Shown here: positions 4,970-5,809 of the stretch, piece by piece
How the letters are laid out: each line of letters starts with the position of its first letter
Numbering within the stretch: the stretch's first letter is position 1
From: Zymomonas sp.
GTDB lineage: Bacteria > Pseudomonadota > Alphaproteobacteria > Sphingomonadales > Sphingomonadaceae
Direction: 5' to 3'
Length of the DNA stretch: 5,809 nucleotides
Assembly: GCA_027489105.1 (NCBI GenBank)
Contig: JAIYAJ010000147.1
Span: 1-5,809 of the forward strand
Notes under the pieces: model-generated
Seen by the model: only the letters and a program-made list of their open reading frames with translations
Database searches by the model: none
Told to the model about the DNA's origin: nothing
Made by a program: the position numbers and the translations under genes

Positions 4970-5809
4970 TCAGTTGCCGAGCTTGAAGCCCAGTTCGAGA
5001 CCATAATAGCGCGGCGCGCCATATTGACCGTTCGACCACAGGCCACCCACCACCTGAGCGGCAGTGATGTAGCGCTTGTCGGACAGGTTGCGACCGATCA
5101 GACGCAGATAATATTTGTTGTCGGCTTCGGCCAGGGTCACCGAGGCGTTCAGCAGGGTCCGGGCGTTGAGGAAGGTGTTTTCCGCCGGGCTGGTGATCGA
5201 CTGGGTGAACAGGTTGCGGCTGACATAGTTGGCGCTGCCGTTGAACTGCAGCTTATAGTCACCGACCGGGACCTCATAGGTCGCGTCGAGCGTCCATTGC
5301 CACTTGGGCAGACGGTCGAGCGGCGCCGTAGCCAGATCGTAGCCGGCGGGGATCGGCGTGGTGTAACTGTCGTACTTGCCGTCCTGATAGCCGAGCAGGC
5401 CGCGCAGCGTCAGGCCCTTGGTCGGGATGAGCGTGGTTTCCAGCTCGAGGCCCTTCACCGTCGCCTTGGCGGCGTTGAAGAAGCGGGTGACCTGGAACTG
5501 CTGGGTGCCCACGACGAGCGGCACGACGATCTGCTTCTGCAGATCATTATACTCGACGTAGAAGCCGGTCAGGTTGAAACGCAGCTTGCGATCGAACAGT
5601 TCGGTCTTGACGCCCGCTTCATAGCTGTCGGCACGCTCCGGCCTGGTCGCCGAGGCGGCGGCGGCGAAAGCGGCGTTATTGTCGGTGCCATCTGCGTTCA
5701 CGAACGGATGGAAGCTGCCGATCTGGTCGTTGAAGCCGCCCGCCTTGAAGCCACGCGAATAGGTCGCATAGGCGAAGATATCGCGGGTGGCCTGCCAGCC
5801 GAGGCTGAT
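4970..5809 (-). CDS. TonB-dependent outer-membrane receptor, C-terminal part (5' end outside window)
   Basis: The last 279 residues of a TonB-dependent receptor; the frame stays open to the window edge at 5809. The GTG at 5701-5699 is an internal valine, not a start. What is seen is the distal beta-barrel: alternating aromatic strands such as IFAYATYSRGFKAGGFN, RPERADSYEAGVKTELFD, LRFNLTGFYVEYNDLQKQI, AKATVKGLELETTLIPTKGL, WQWTLDATYEVP, YYLRLIGRNLSDKRYITAA and finally YGLELGFKLGN at the C-terminus. The plug domain, TonB box and signal peptide would lie beyond the right edge. The family imports siderophores, cobalamin, sugars or, in sphingomonads, often aromatic and other hydrophobic carbon sources, using TonB-ExbBD energy. 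Here the neighbouring Rieske, VOC and CMD genes make a catabolic substrate more likely than iron, but the receptor is convergent with them and has its own unseen promoter, so joint function is only inferred. Confidence 0.93.
   Translation of the reverse strand: MSLGWQATRDIFAYATYSRGFKAGGFNDQIGSFHPFVNADGTDNNAAFAAAASATRPERADSYEAGVKTELFDRKLRFNLTGFYVEYNDLQKQIVVPLVVGTQQFQVTRFFNAAKATVKGLELETTLIPTKGLTLRGLLGYQDGKYDSYTTPIPAGYDLATAPLDRLPKWQWTLDATYEVPVGDYKLQFNGSANYVSRNLFTQSITSPAENTFLNARTLLNASVTLAEADNKYYLRLIGRNLSDKRYITAAQVVGGLWSNGQYGAPRYYGLELGFKLGN

Overview
The window looks like a piece of a high-GC alphaproteobacterial chromosome, most likely a sphingomonad (Sphingomonas/Sphingobium/Novosphingobium type). 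This is inferred from the GC-rich codon use, the style of the TonB-dependent receptor (an ATYSRGFKAGGFN-like strand and a GRNLSDKRY-like strand near the C-terminus), and the pairing of such a receptor with Rieske oxygenase genes. It was not confirmed by any database search.

Layout. The centre is a divergent gene pair around a 104-bp regulatory gap (3646-3749). Leftward (minus strand) run two tandem, translationally coupled Rieske non-haem iron oxygenase alpha subunits (3645-2290, then 2293-947; about 67% identical by hand count). A phytanoyl-CoA-dioxygenase-like Fe(II)/2-oxoglutarate oxygenase (858-178) follows, with clearly lower GC and no convincing ribosome binding site. At the extreme left edge a possible further minus-strand gene starts at 33 and leaves the window. 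Rightward (plus strand) run a VOC/glyoxalase-fold protein (3750-4283) and a carboxymuconolactone-decarboxylase/AhpD-like protein (4345-4905). A strong symmetric hairpin terminator (4917-4963) separates these from the 3' part of a convergent TonB-dependent outer-membrane receptor (minus strand, 4970 to beyond 5809).

How the genes may work together (inference). The receptor would bring a scarce or bulky organic compound through the outer membrane. One or both Rieske oxygenases would hydroxylate or demethylate it. The VOC protein (isomerase/epimerase/lyase-type metal site) and the CMD-family protein could act on ring-derived intermediates. No oxygenase beta subunit, ferredoxin or reductase is present, so the oxygenases are probably alpha-only enzymes that borrow electron-transfer partners encoded elsewhere. 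The substrate cannot be read from the sequence. The divergent intergenic region carries an inverted repeat overlapping plausible promoters for both directions, suggesting joint control by a regulator not encoded here. I see no CRISPR array, tRNA, rRNA, insertion sequence or phage gene. The most interesting unit is the coupled pair of Rieske alpha paralogues with the divergent VOC-CMD pair.
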